DNA from: Microbacterium paraoxydans
Lineage (GTDB): Bacteria; Actinomycetota; Actinomycetes; Actinomycetales; Microbacteriaceae
Direction: 5' to 3'
Assembly: GCF_900105335.1 (NCBI RefSeq)
Contig: NZ_LT629770.1
Location: forward strand, 3,224,001 to 3,288,000
Length of the DNA stretch: 64,000 nt
In this document: positions 24,715-32,793 of the stretch, one piece after another
Layout: the number at the start of each line of letters is the position of its first letter
Position numbering within the stretch: the first letter of the stretch is position 1
Notes under the pieces: model-generated
What the model saw: the letters and a program-made list of their open reading frames with translations, nothing else
The model's database searches: none
Told to the model about the DNA's origin: nothing
Made by a program: the position numbers and the translations under genes

Positions 24715-26600
24715 CCGCCTGGATCGAGCAGGCGCCGGCCCTGCTCGTCGCCCTCGCCCTGCTCGTCGTCCCTGGCCTTCCGGTGGCCCTCTGCGTCCGC
24801 GGGGTGAGCAGCGTCGTGAGGCTCGGCCTCGCCATCGGTGTCTCGCTCGGCATCGTCGCGGCCGCCTCGCTGGTCGCTCCGGTGCTGGGGGTGTCGTGGG
24901 GTCTGCTTCCGGTCGGTCTCGTCACCGCGCCGGTGTGGATCGTCGCGGCGGTTCTGCGGTTCTTCGACCGGGCGGAACCGGGCGACGTCCGGACCCGCAG
25001 CCGGGGAACGTGGATCGCGATCGGCGTCGCGTTCCTGGGGTGGATGGTCATCCTGCTGGCCGGGATCGGTCGACCGGACCACCCGTCCCAGCTCTACGAC
25101 GGCCTCTTCCATCTGAACGCCGTCGAGTTCATCGCAGCCACGGGTGACGCGTCCCCGCTGCACATGACGATGGCGACGCCGAACCTGGAGACCTCGTTCT
25201 ACCCGACCCTCTGGCATGCGCTGGTGAGCCTCGTCCTCCCGGCCGCCGGCAGCGTGGTCGCGGCCACGAACGTCACGACGCTCGCCGTCGTCGCGCTCGT
25301 GTGGCCGGTCGCTCTCGCCACCCTCACGGCTGTCGCCTTTCCCCAGCACGCCCGCGCAGCGCTGTGGGCGCCGCTTCTGGGATTCGGGATCAGCGTCTTC
25401 CCCCTGGGATTCCTCAACTGGGGAGTGCTGTATCCCAACCTGCTCGGCACGGCCCTGATCCCGGTTCTCCTCGCCGCCGTGCTGCTTGCCTTCGCACCCG
25501 CTGCCGGCTGGACGCGCCGCACCCTCCGCATCCTCATCGTCCTGGCGATCGTGGGCAGCACCGGATTCGCGCACCCGTCCGCTCTGCTGGGGGCCGTGGC
25601 TCTTCTGGTGCCGTACCTGCTCTGGAGAGCATGGCGGCTCGCGGTCTCCGGTGTGCGGCGGACGCGCGTGCTGCTCGGCGTCGCTGTGGTGATCGGCTTG
25701 ATCGCATTGACCGTGGTCTGGCTCGAGGCGAACGTGACGACCCACGAGTGGCTGCCCCGGCTCACGATCTCGCAGGCGCTCGGCGAAGTCGCTTTCCTCA
25801 ACCCGGTGAACCGCAGCACCGGACTGCTGCTCGGGCCTCTCGCCGCGCTCGGCATCTGGCGGCTCGCGAAAGAGCGGATGTGGTGGGTCCTGTGGTCCTA
25901 TGCCGTCAGCGTCGGACTGTACCTCGTCGCATCCTGGCTCCCCGTCCTGTGGCTGCGCAGCGCCGTCGTCGGCCTCTGGTATGACGACACCACGCGCGTG
26001 GCCGCGCTGCTCGCGATGTGGGGGATCCCTTTCGCGGCGATCGGCGCGACCGTCGTGGGGGACTGGCTCGCCGGCCTCTGGCGTGCGCGCCGACGGGCTC
26101 TGGCGCTCGCGATCCTGGCGGTCGTCGCCCTGGCCGCCGCCACGCACCTGCTGGCGATACGCAACGACCTGGGATACATGCGCGATGTGAGCTTCCGTTT
26201 CGATGCGCAGTCGCAGGGGCTCTCACCCGACGAGGCGCAGCTGTTCGAGCGCGCCGCGGAAGAACTCCCGGAGGGCAGCCTGGTGATCGGCGACCCGCTG
26301 ACGGGAGCCGGGCTGCTGTTCGCATACACCGGAGAAGACGTGGTCTTCCCGCACGTGACGGGCCGGTACGGCCGGGACGCCTCGGTGCTGGCGCGGTACT
26401 TCGTGGACGGCGGTCCTGAGGTGTGCGATGCCGCCGAGCGGCTGGGCGTCACCCACGCGATGGACTTCGGCGACACCGTCCTGTATCAGAACCACTACAC
26501 GACGTACGACGGTCTCCACGACCTCGACGATTCGCCGATCCTCACCGAGGTGGATCGGGTGGGGGACGCAGTCCTCTACGAGATCACGGGTTGCGACTAG
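24711..26600 (+). CDS. Polytopic membrane protein, DUF6541-like (possible GT-C enzyme)
   Basis: This 629-residue protein has about 12 to 13 hydrophobic helices and a soluble C-terminal end (about 490-629). The first exoplasmic loop has IGRPDHPSQLYDGLFHLNAV, where Asp/His residues resemble the catalytic loop of GT-C glycosyltransferases that use polyprenyl-phosphate sugars. It lies between the exporter and a DUF2304/GT2 pair that could supply such a donor, so a role in modifying the exported chain is plausible. The start GTG overlaps the ATPase stop. The 3' end overlaps the convergent DUF2304 gene by 17 bp. Confidence 0.68.
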   Translation: MTAWIEQAPALLVALALLVVPGLPVALCVRGVSSVVRLGLAIGVSLGIVAAASLVAPVLGVSWGLLPVGLVTAPVWIVAAVLRFFDRAEPGDVRTRSRGTWIAIGVAFLGWMVILLAGIGRPDHPSQLYDGLFHLNAVEFIAATGDASPLHMTMATPNLETSFYPTLWHALVSLVLPAAGSVVAATNVTTLAVVALVWPVALATLTAVAFPQHARAALWAPLLGFGISVFPLGFLNWGVLYPNLLGTALIPVLLAAVLLAFAPAAGWTRRTLRILIVLAIVGSTGFAHPSALLGAVALLVPYLLWRAWRLAVSGVRRTRVLLGVAVVIGLIALTVVWLEANVTTHEWLPRLTISQALGEVAFLNPVNRSTGLLLGPLAALGIWRLAKERMWWVLWSYAVSVGLYLVASWLPVLWLRSAVVGLWYDDTTRVAALLAMWGIPFAAIGATVVGDWLAGLWRARRRALALAILAVVALAAATHLLAIRNDLGYMRDVSFRFDAQSQGLSPDEAQLFERAAEELPEGSLVIGDPLTGAGLLFAYTGEDVVFPHVTGRYGRDASVLARYFVDGGPEVCDAAERLGVTHAMDFGDTVLYQNHYTTYDGLHDLDDSPILTEVDRVGDAVLYEITGCD

Positions 26601-26937
26601 CGTCCTTCTCGATCTCGGCGGCTTCCAGGAGTGCGATCTTCCGCGCGAGGAGCGTGAGCTGACGCTGCAGGGCGATGTTGCGCCGGTACTGCGAGTACAC
26701 GAACGCGAGGAACATGACGATCAAGCCGTAGAGGACGAGGTCGGTGCCTCGGCCCACGCCCACGAGGCCGGCCAGCCAGCTCAGCCACTGGGGGAAGAGC
26801 ACGGACAGGACGGCGACGACGACGAACAGGCCCATGAGAAGCCGCCGGATCGCCAGGTGGCTGTCGGCGCCGGTACGACGCATCATGAAGACGGCGAGGA
26901 CGATGATCGCCGCGATGAGCAGGAACTGGATCCACAT
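26584..26937 (-). CDS. DUF2304 small membrane protein
   Basis: This 117-residue protein has three helices (about 2-18, 30-50, 64-82) and a charged C-terminal helix (RQLTLLARKIALLEAAE), the standard DUF2304 layout. DUF2304 genes usually sit next to a polyprenyl-phosphate GT2 and are thought to act as its membrane partner, as GtrA does elsewhere. Here the GT2 stop lies 2 nt upstream of its ATG. ATG 26937 gives the usual family length. Confidence 0.82.
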   Translation of the reverse strand: MWIQFLLIAAIIVLAVFMMRRTGADSHLAIRRLLMGLFVVVAVLSVLFPQWLSWLAGLVGVGRGTDLVLYGLIVMFLAFVYSQYRRNIALQRQLTLLARKIALLEAAEIEKDASRNP

Positions 26938-26939
26938 GG

Positions 26940-27638
26940 TCAGCGCACCACCAGGTCGACGAGGATGTTCACGGAGTTGAGCACGCTCTGGCCCTTCGCC
27001 TTCGAGTAGTCGGTGTAGAGCAGTTCCACGGGGTATTCCTTCCACGGCAGATCGGTACGGCCGAGTTCGAGGACGATCTCCGTCGCGTGGGCCATCCGGT
27101 CCTGCCGCAGATCGATGTGCTCCGCAGCGTCACGGCGGATGACGCGGAGGCCGTTGTGGGCGTCCGTGAGCTTCAGGCTCGTGGTGAGGTTCGTGACCCA
27201 CACGGCGGTCTTCAGGATGACCTTCTTCATCCATCCCGGGTTGGTCCGGTCGTCGAGGAAGCGGGAGCCGAACACGATGGCGACATCCTCGTCCCTGGCG
27301 AGCTGGAGCATGCCGAGTGCGTCCTCCACTCGGTGCTGGCCGTCCGCGTCGAAGGTCACGATGTAATCGCACTCGGGGTGTGCCAGAGCGAAGTCGATCC
27401 CCGTCTGCAGGGCTGCCCCCTGACCGAGATTGACCGGATGCTGCACGAGATGCGCCCCCGCGGCGGCGGCTTCCGCCGCCGAGCCGTCGCTGGATCCGTC
27501 GTCGACGCAGACGATGTGGGTGAAGTGGGGCTTGAGGCCCTCGATCACGCCGCCGATGACGCTGGCTTCGTTGTAGAGGGGGATCACGACCCAGGCGCGA
27601 GGATCGGCGGGGGAAGGCGCGGGGACGCTCGAGGACAT
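26940..27638 (-). CDS. Polyprenyl-phosphate GT2 (DPM1-like)
   Basis: This 232-residue GT-A enzyme has VVIPLYNEASVIGGVIEGL, VDDGSSDGS, NLGQGAALQTGI and the DXD motif FDADGQH, then GSRFLD. This is the pattern of dolichol- or undecaprenyl-phosphate sugar transferases. It has no membrane helix of its own, and the linked DUF2304 protein probably supplies that. It would make a polyprenyl-P-hexose used on the outer face, perhaps by the neighbouring multi-helix protein. A CACAAT box lies 6 nt before its ATG. Confidence 0.87.
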   Translation of the reverse strand: MSSSVPAPSPADPRAWVVIPLYNEASVIGGVIEGLKPHFTHIVCVDDGSSDGSAAEAAAAGAHLVQHPVNLGQGAALQTGIDFALAHPECDYIVTFDADGQHRVEDALGMLQLARDEDVAIVFGSRFLDDRTNPGWMKKVILKTAVWVTNLTTSLKLTDAHNGLRVIRRDAAEHIDLRQDRMAHATEIVLELGRTDLPWKEYPVELLYTDYSKAKGQSVLNSVNILVDLVVR

Positions 27639-27644
27639 GGTTCT

Positions 27645-27650
27645 ATTGTG
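27645..27650 (-). promoter_or_regulatory. -10-like CACAAT, leaderless GT2
   Basis: On the minus strand CACAAT is followed by 6 nt and then ATG 27638. The overlapping plus-strand TATTGT (27644-27649) could serve the divergent gene at 27696. Confidence 0.4.
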
Positions 27651-27695
27651 TCAGGTGTCGATTCGGGCGCCGGTCCACCGAACAGCAGGGGCAGG

Positions 27696-28874
27696 ATGTC
27701 GAGGAGACGACGCGCCGTCATCGCGACACGGCTGTACACGCCGGAGGTGACCGCCGCCAGCTTCCGGATGGAGGCGCTCGCCCATGCACTGGCCGCCGAC
27801 ACGGATGTCACCGTGCTGAGCACGAAGCCGCCGCGGGACACGGTGATCGCCGATGCCCCTGGCGTGGTCGTGCGTCGCGCGCCGGTGCTCAGAGACCGCA
27901 GCGGAGCCATCCGCGGGTATGTCCCGTACCTGTCCTTCGACGTCCCCCTCTTCTTCCGGCTGCTGGTCCGACGCACCGACGTGATCGTCGCGGAGGCACC
28001 GCCGACCACCGGGTTCGCGGCCGCGATCGCCGCCTTCCTCACCCGACGCCCGCTGGTCTACTACCCGGGCGACGTGTGGACCGATGCGGTCGCCTCGATG
28101 GACGCCCCCGGCCCGGTGGTGGCGGTCATGCGGTTCGTCGAGCGCTTCGTCCTGCGCCGCGCGGCACGATCCCTGGCGGTCTCCACGGAGGTCGCCGATC
28201 GGCTCGCCGCGATCGGTGGGCGACCGGAGCGTGTCGTGACGGTGGGCAACGGGATCGACACCGCGGTCTTCCGTCCCGACGTCGTCCCGCACGAAGCGGA
28301 GCGGCCCTACTTCGTCTACACCGGCACGATGTCGGAGTGGCAGCAGCCCGACGTCTTCATCCGTGCGCTCGCTCTGCTCCCGGACGAGGACGTCGAGCTC
28401 CGGTTCTTCGGACAGGGCGCCGTGGAGGCAGAGCTGAAGGAACTCGCTGCACGGCTCGCGCCGGGCCGGGTGCACTTCGGGGGACTCGTCGGCCCCGCGA
28501 CCTCGGCCTCGTGGATCCGCGGAGCCGTCGGGGCGCTGGTGAGCATCGTCCCCGGCATCGGCTATGACTTCGCCCGACCGACCAAGACGTATGCCGCGGC
28601 CGCGGTCGGGACCCCCGTGCTCTTCACGGGCGCGGAGACCGGCGGCGAGGTCGTGCGTGCGGGGGGTCTCGGCGAAGCCGTCGCTTTCGACCCGGAGGAG
28701 GTGGCCGCGGCCATGCGGCGGCTGCTCTCCGAGTGGGCATCGGGCGGGACCGAGCGCACCAGGGCGGATCGGGCCGCATGGGCGGCTGACAACGCCTCGC
28801 TCGCCACCGTCGGCGCCCGCGCCGCGGAGGTCGTTCGCGGCGCGCGTCGAGGTTCGCGGAGCAACGCCAAGTAG
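27696..28874 (+). CDS. GT4 glycosyltransferase
   Basis: This 392-residue GT-B glycosyltransferase has VIATRLYTPEVTAASFRMEALA at the N terminus, SLAVSTEVADRL in the middle, and FVYTGTMSEWQQPDVFIRAL beginning the C-terminal donor domain, which continues with LRFFGQGAVEAELK. The domain closes with VSIVPGIGYDFARPTKTYAAAAVGTPV, where the usual catalytic Glu region is altered. ATG 27696 is preceded by AGGGGCAGG. The donor sugar is not readable. Its TAG stop forms the first bases of a TAGAAT -10 box for the next operon. Confidence 0.8.
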   Translation: MSRRRRAVIATRLYTPEVTAASFRMEALAHALAADTDVTVLSTKPPRDTVIADAPGVVVRRAPVLRDRSGAIRGYVPYLSFDVPLFFRLLVRRTDVIVAEAPPTTGFAAAIAAFLTRRPLVYYPGDVWTDAVASMDAPGPVVAVMRFVERFVLRRAARSLAVSTEVADRLAAIGGRPERVVTVGNGIDTAVFRPDVVPHEAERPYFVYTGTMSEWQQPDVFIRALALLPDEDVELRFFGQGAVEAELKELAARLAPGRVHFGGLVGPATSASWIRGAVGALVSIVPGIGYDFARPTKTYAAAAVGTPVLFTGAETGGEVVRAGGLGEAVAFDPEEVAAAMRRLLSEWASGGTERTRADRAAWAADNASLATVGARAAEVVRGARRGSRSNAK

Positions 28875-28877
28875 AAT
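28872..28877 (+). promoter_or_regulatory. -10 box TAGAAT overlapping a stop codon
   Basis: TAGAAT starts on the TAG stop of the GT4 gene. It gives a leader of about 35 nt for the Wbp-like operon, whose first gene has AAGGAG at 28909-28914 before GTG 28919. Confidence 0.5.
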
Positions 28878-28918
28878 CTCGTCAGTGCTGCCTCATCGCG
28901 CAGCGTGCAAGGAGCCCC

Positions 28919-29530
28919 GTGACTGAAACCTCCCGCGTGCGGATCGTCGATTCCGCCGATGTGTCCGCCGACGCCGTCATCGGCGACGGATCCTCCATCT
29001 GGCACCTCGCCCAGGTCCGCGAACAGGCCCGCCTCGGCGAGAACTGCATCGTCGGCCGCGGCGCGTACATCGGTACCGGCGTGGAGATGGGGGACAACTG
29101 CAAGGTGCAGAACTACGCCCTCGTCTACGAACCCGCCAAGCTCGGCGACGGTGTCTTCATCGGCCCCGCCGTCGTGCTCACGAACGACACCTACCCCCGC
29201 GCGATCAACGCCGACGGCAGCCTGAAGAGCGCTCACGACTGGGAGCCGGTCGGGGTCACCATCGAGCGCGGCGCGTCGATCGGCGCCCGCGCGACCTGCG
29301 TCGCTCCGGTGACGATCGGCGCCTGGGCGACGGTCGCGGCCGGCGCCGTGGTCGTCAAGGACGTCCCGGCGCACGCCCTCGTCGCCGGCGTCCCTGCCCG
29401 GCGCATCGGCTGGGTCGGCGAGGCGGGCGTCCCGCTCACCCGCGGCGAGGACGAGAACACCTGGGTGTGCCCCGCGACCGGGGCGCGCTTCATCGAGACC
29501 GACGGAACACTGACCAAGGAGACCGTGTGA
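28919..29530 (+). CDS. WbpD-like nucleotide-sugar N-acetyltransferase
   Basis: This 203-residue left-handed beta-helix acyltransferase has hexapeptide repeats from about residue 15 (ADAVIGDGSSIWHLAQVREQ) to about 155, including NCKVQNYALVYEPAKLGDGVF, the loop NDTYPRA and VVKDVPAHALVAGVPAR. This matches WbpD/WlbB enzymes, which acetylate the 3-amino group of UDP-2-acetamido-3-amino-glucuronate. A C-terminal zinc-ribbon-like tail (WVCPATGARF) is also common in the group. It is the first gene of a three-gene unit with the matching aminotransferase and dehydrogenase. Confidence 0.87.
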   Translation: MTETSRVRIVDSADVSADAVIGDGSSIWHLAQVREQARLGENCIVGRGAYIGTGVEMGDNCKVQNYALVYEPAKLGDGVFIGPAVVLTNDTYPRAINADGSLKSAHDWEPVGVTIERGASIGARATCVAPVTIGAWATVAAGAVVVKDVPAHALVAGVPARRIGWVGEAGVPLTRGEDENTWVCPATGARFIETDGTLTKETV

Positions 29531-30624
29531 GCGAGTTCATTCCCCCCGCCAAGCCCCTCATCGGCGACGAAGAGCGCGAGGCCGTCGATCGCGTCCTCCG
29601 CAGCGGTATGGTCGCGCAGGGCCCGGAGGTCGCCGCCTTCGAGCAGGAGTTCTCGGCGCACTTCGTGCCCGGCCGCCCGTCCGTGGCGGTCAACTCGGGC
29701 ACTGCGGGCCTGCACCTCGGTCTGCTCGCCGCCGGCGTCGGCCCGGGCGACGAGGTCATCGTGCCGTCCTTCACGTTCGCCGCGACCGGCAACTCGGTCG
29801 CACTCACCGGGGGGACCCCGGTCTTCGTCGACATCGAGCCGGACACCTTCTCCTTGGACCCCGAGGCGGTCGCCGCCGCGATCACGCCGAAGACCAAGGG
29901 CATCCTCCCCGTGCACCTCTACGGGCACCCGGCTCGCATGCGCGAGCTCGAGGCCCTGGCCGCCGAGCGCGGCGTCGCCCTGTACGAGGACGCGGCGCAG
30001 GCGCACGGCGCGTCGCTCGACGGTCGTCCGGTCGGCTCGTTCGGCGAGTTCGCCATGTTCAGCCTCTACCCGACGAAGAACATGACCAGTGGCGAGGGCG
30101 GCATGGTGACCACGGCGACCGACGAGATCGCCCGTCAGGTCAAGCTGCTGCGCAACCAGGGCATGGAGCGGCAGTACGAGAACGAGATCGTGGGCTTCAA
30201 CGCCCGGATGACCGACATCCACGCCGCGATCGGTCGTGTGCAGCTGACCAAGGTGGACGGCTGGACGAAGACCCGGCAGCAGAATGCTGCCTTCCTCGAC
30301 GCGAACCTGCAGGGCGTCGTCGTCCCGCCGGTCGCCGAGGGCGCCGTGCACGTGTACCACCAGTACACGATCCGCGTCCCCGAGGATCGTGACGGCTTCG
30401 TCGCGGCGCTGAAGAACGAGCACAACGTCGGCGCCGGCGTGTACTACCCGATCCCGAACCACCGCCTCCCGTCCCTGACGCACTTCGCGCCCGGCCTCGA
30501 CCTGCCCGAGACGGAGCGCGCCGCGCGTGAGGTCGCTTCACTGCCGGTGCACCCGTCGCTCAGCCAGGACGACCTCGAGCGCATCGTCGCCGCCGTGAAC
30601 GCCGTCGCGAAGGCCGGTGCCTGA
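29527..30624 (+). CDS. WbpE-like sugar 3-aminotransferase (DegT/DnrJ/EryC1)
   Basis: This 365-residue PLP enzyme starts IPPAKPLIGDEEREAVDRVL and has VNSGTAGLHLGLLAAG, the cofactor-holding DAAQAHG, and Lys184 in YPTKNMTSGEGG, the Schiff-base lysine. The sequence is typical of WbpE/WlbC enzymes that aminate UDP-2-acetamido-3-oxo-glucuronate using glutamate. It overlaps the acetyltransferase by GTGA and the dehydrogenase by TGATG, so all three are coupled. Confidence 0.9.
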   Translation: MSEFIPPAKPLIGDEEREAVDRVLRSGMVAQGPEVAAFEQEFSAHFVPGRPSVAVNSGTAGLHLGLLAAGVGPGDEVIVPSFTFAATGNSVALTGGTPVFVDIEPDTFSLDPEAVAAAITPKTKGILPVHLYGHPARMRELEALAAERGVALYEDAAQAHGASLDGRPVGSFGEFAMFSLYPTKNMTSGEGGMVTTATDEIARQVKLLRNQGMERQYENEIVGFNARMTDIHAAIGRVQLTKVDGWTKTRQQNAAFLDANLQGVVVPPVAEGAVHVYHQYTIRVPEDRDGFVAALKNEHNVGAGVYYPIPNHRLPSLTHFAPGLDLPETERAAREVASLPVHPSLSQDDLERIVAAVNAVAKAGA

Positions 30625-31610
30625 TGGCAGACCTGCGCGCAGGTCTCCTCGGCGTGGGGATGATGGGCCGTCACCACGCCCGCGTGCTGCGCGAGCTGGA
30701 CGGTGTCGAGCTCGCCGCCATCGCTGACCCGGGCGGCGACCCGCACGGTGTGGCCGGTGACCTGGAGATCCTGCCGGACATCGACGCGCTCATCGACGCC
30801 GGCATCGACATCGCCGTGGTCGCCGTTCCCACGCGATTCCACGAGGACGCGGCGCTCAAGCTCGCGGCCGCTGGCGTGCACACCCTCGTCGAGAAGCCGA
30901 TCGCGCACACGGTGGACGCCGGCCAGCGCATGGTCGATGCCTTCGCCGCCGCCGGCCTGGTCGGAGCGGTCGGCCACATCGAGCGCTTCAACCCGGCGGT
31001 GCAGGAGCTGCGCCGCCGGATCGAGGCGGGCGAGCTCGGCGCCGTGTACCAGGTAGTCACGCGCCGACAGGGCCCCTTCCCCTCCCGGATCGCGGACGTC
31101 GGGGTGGCGAAGGACCTCGCCTCCCACGACGTCGACCTCACCGCCTGGGTCGTGCAGAGCGACTACGAGCGTGTGTTCGCCCAGACCGCCTTCAAGAGCG
31201 GTCGCGAGCACGAGGACATGATCACCATCACGGGTCGCACGGCCAACGGCGTGATCGTGAACAACATCGTCAACTGGCTGAGCCCGATGAAGGAGCGCGT
31301 CACGGTCGTCACGGGGGAGAAGGGCGCGTTCGTCGCCGACACCTCCACCGGCGACCTCACCTTCTACGCCAACGGCACGATCCCCCTCGAATGGGAGTCC
31401 GTGTCCTCCTTCCGCGGGGTCTCCGAAGGAGACGTCACGCGCTACGCGTTCGCCAAGCGCGAGCCGCTGCGCGTCGAGCATGAGGCCTTCCGCGATGCCG
31501 TGCTCGGGCAGCAGACCGACGTCGTCACCATGGAGCAGGGACTACGGACGCTGGCCGTGGTCGAGGCGGCCCTCGAGTCATCGCGGACCGCCGAGTCCCG
31601 CACCCTCTGA
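30624..31610 (+). CDS. WbpB-like Gfo/Idh/MocA oxidoreductase
   Basis: This 328-residue protein has an N-terminal Rossmann motif GLLGVGMMGRHHARVL, the conserved VEKPIAHT (catalytic Lys), and VGHIERFNPAVQEL in the substrate domain. The last segment is typical of UDP-GlcNAcA 3-dehydrogenases (WbpB/WlbA), which make the 3-oxo sugar used by WbpE. It is the last gene of the coupled unit. A GC-rich imperfect stem (31612-31617 with 31649-31654) lies between it and the convergent GT gene. Confidence 0.88.
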   Translation: MADLRAGLLGVGMMGRHHARVLRELDGVELAAIADPGGDPHGVAGDLEILPDIDALIDAGIDIAVVAVPTRFHEDAALKLAAAGVHTLVEKPIAHTVDAGQRMVDAFAAAGLVGAVGHIERFNPAVQELRRRIEAGELGAVYQVVTRRQGPFPSRIADVGVAKDLASHDVDLTAWVVQSDYERVFAQTAFKSGREHEDMITITGRTANGVIVNNIVNWLSPMKERVTVVTGEKGAFVADTSTGDLTFYANGTIPLEWESVSSFRGVSEGDVTRYAFAKREPLRVEHEAFRDAVLGQQTDVVTMEQGLRTLAVVEAALESSRTAESRTL

Positions 31611-31611
31611 C

Positions 31612-31654
31612 GTCCGGCGGGGTCGGCAAGCGCGGGTGGCAGGCCGGCCCCGGA
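31612..31654. terminator. Possible weak hairpin between convergent genes
   Basis: GTCCGG (31612-31617) pairs with CCGGAC (31649-31654), with partial GC pairing further in. It is imperfect and could be chance in this GC content. Confidence 0.25.
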
Positions 31655-31662
31655 CGGACCTC

Positions 31663-32793
31663 TCACCGCTGCGCTGCCGGCCTCTCGGCGAGCGCGCGCG
31701 CGTAGACCTCGCGGTAGGCGTCCCGCCGTGCCTCGGGAGAGAATCGCCGCGCCGCGTCCGCAGCGATCCGCGTCCGGCTCCACCGCTCGGGATCATCACG
31801 GAGGTCGAGGATCGCGTCGGCGACGGCTTGGGGAGTGCGGGGGCGCACCAGGCGAGAGGCTTCGCGCGGGAGGAACTCCTCGTGCCCGCCGGTTCCCGTG
31901 GCCACGACCGGCAACCCGTGGGCCAGGCCCTCCGCGATGGCCACGCCGAACGTCTCGGTCTCGACCGGCAGGACGAAGATGTCTGCGGCGAGCAGTTCCG
32001 AGGACAGCTCGGCGGGCGAGAGCTGACCCGCGAGGCGAACATGGCCTCCGACCCCCTCCTCCGCAGCTATCGCGCGCACGTCAGCCTCGAGAGGGCCGCT
32101 TCCCACCCACACCAGCTCGGCGTCGATCCCGCGTGCCCTCAGCAGCGCCAGGGCTCTGACGGCGATGTCCGGTCCCTTCCGGGCGACGAGTCCGCCCACG
32201 GCGACCAGTCGCATCCGGGCGGGGATCGCCCGGTCGGTCACGGCATCGACCGGGGTCATGACCTCGTTCCCGATGATGGTCGACGGGCGACGACGGTGCT
32301 GGTCGATCACCCGCCCGAGCGCGGCGCTGACGGCGACGGTCTCGGTGGGTCGAGCGAAGAGCGTCTTCAGCAGGCGGAGAGATACCGCGCTGCGCACGGA
32401 CGCGGGTGGTGTGACGAGCGCGGAATAGTGCTCGGTATGGACCCACGGCTGCCTGACGCGGACGAAGCGAGCGGGGATCAAGGCGGGCAACGCCATCGTG
32501 TGCAGCACGTCGTGGGTGTGCAGCAAGGCCTTCAGCGCGCGCACCGCACCGGGGAACGTCGCCGGCTGCGCGAAGGAGAAGGGCACGCGCACGATCCGCA
32601 TGCTCTCGGCCTCATCGACCGGCGATCCGGCCTGGGCCGGCGGGCACAGGTGCAGCACCGTGACATCCTGCTCCCGGCGCAGCAGTTCCACGTCGCGAAG
32701 GTTGAAGATTCCCACGCCCTCGGCGCCGGGAGTGGGGAACCAGGGGGTGACGACGAGGACGCGCCGGCGGCGACCGAGGTCCGTGCCGCTCAC
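31663..32793 (-). CDS. GT4 glycosyltransferase
   Basis: This 376-residue GT-B enzyme starts RRVLVVTPWFPTPGAEGVGIFN. Its donor-domain motifs are clear: VAVGGLVARKGPDIAVRALALL, WVGSGPLEADVR, and the GT4 Glu motif FVLPVETETFGVAIAEGLAHG with VVATGTGGHEEF. GTG 32793 overlaps the stop of the preceding minus-strand gene (GTGA). It is the last of four coupled minus-strand genes that begin with the ABC exporter at 36859. Sugar specificity unknown. Confidence 0.85.
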   Translation of the reverse strand: MSGTDLGRRRRVLVVTPWFPTPGAEGVGIFNLRDVELLRREQDVTVLHLCPPAQAGSPVDEAESMRIVRVPFSFAQPATFPGAVRALKALLHTHDVLHTMALPALIPARFVRVRQPWVHTEHYSALVTPPASVRSAVSLRLLKTLFARPTETVAVSAALGRVIDQHRRRPSTIIGNEVMTPVDAVTDRAIPARMRLVAVGGLVARKGPDIAVRALALLRARGIDAELVWVGSGPLEADVRAIAAEEGVGGHVRLAGQLSPAELSSELLAADIFVLPVETETFGVAIAEGLAHGLPVVATGTGGHEEFLPREASRLVRPRTPQAVADAILDLRDDPERWSRTRIAADAARRFSPEARRDAYREVYARALAERPAAQR

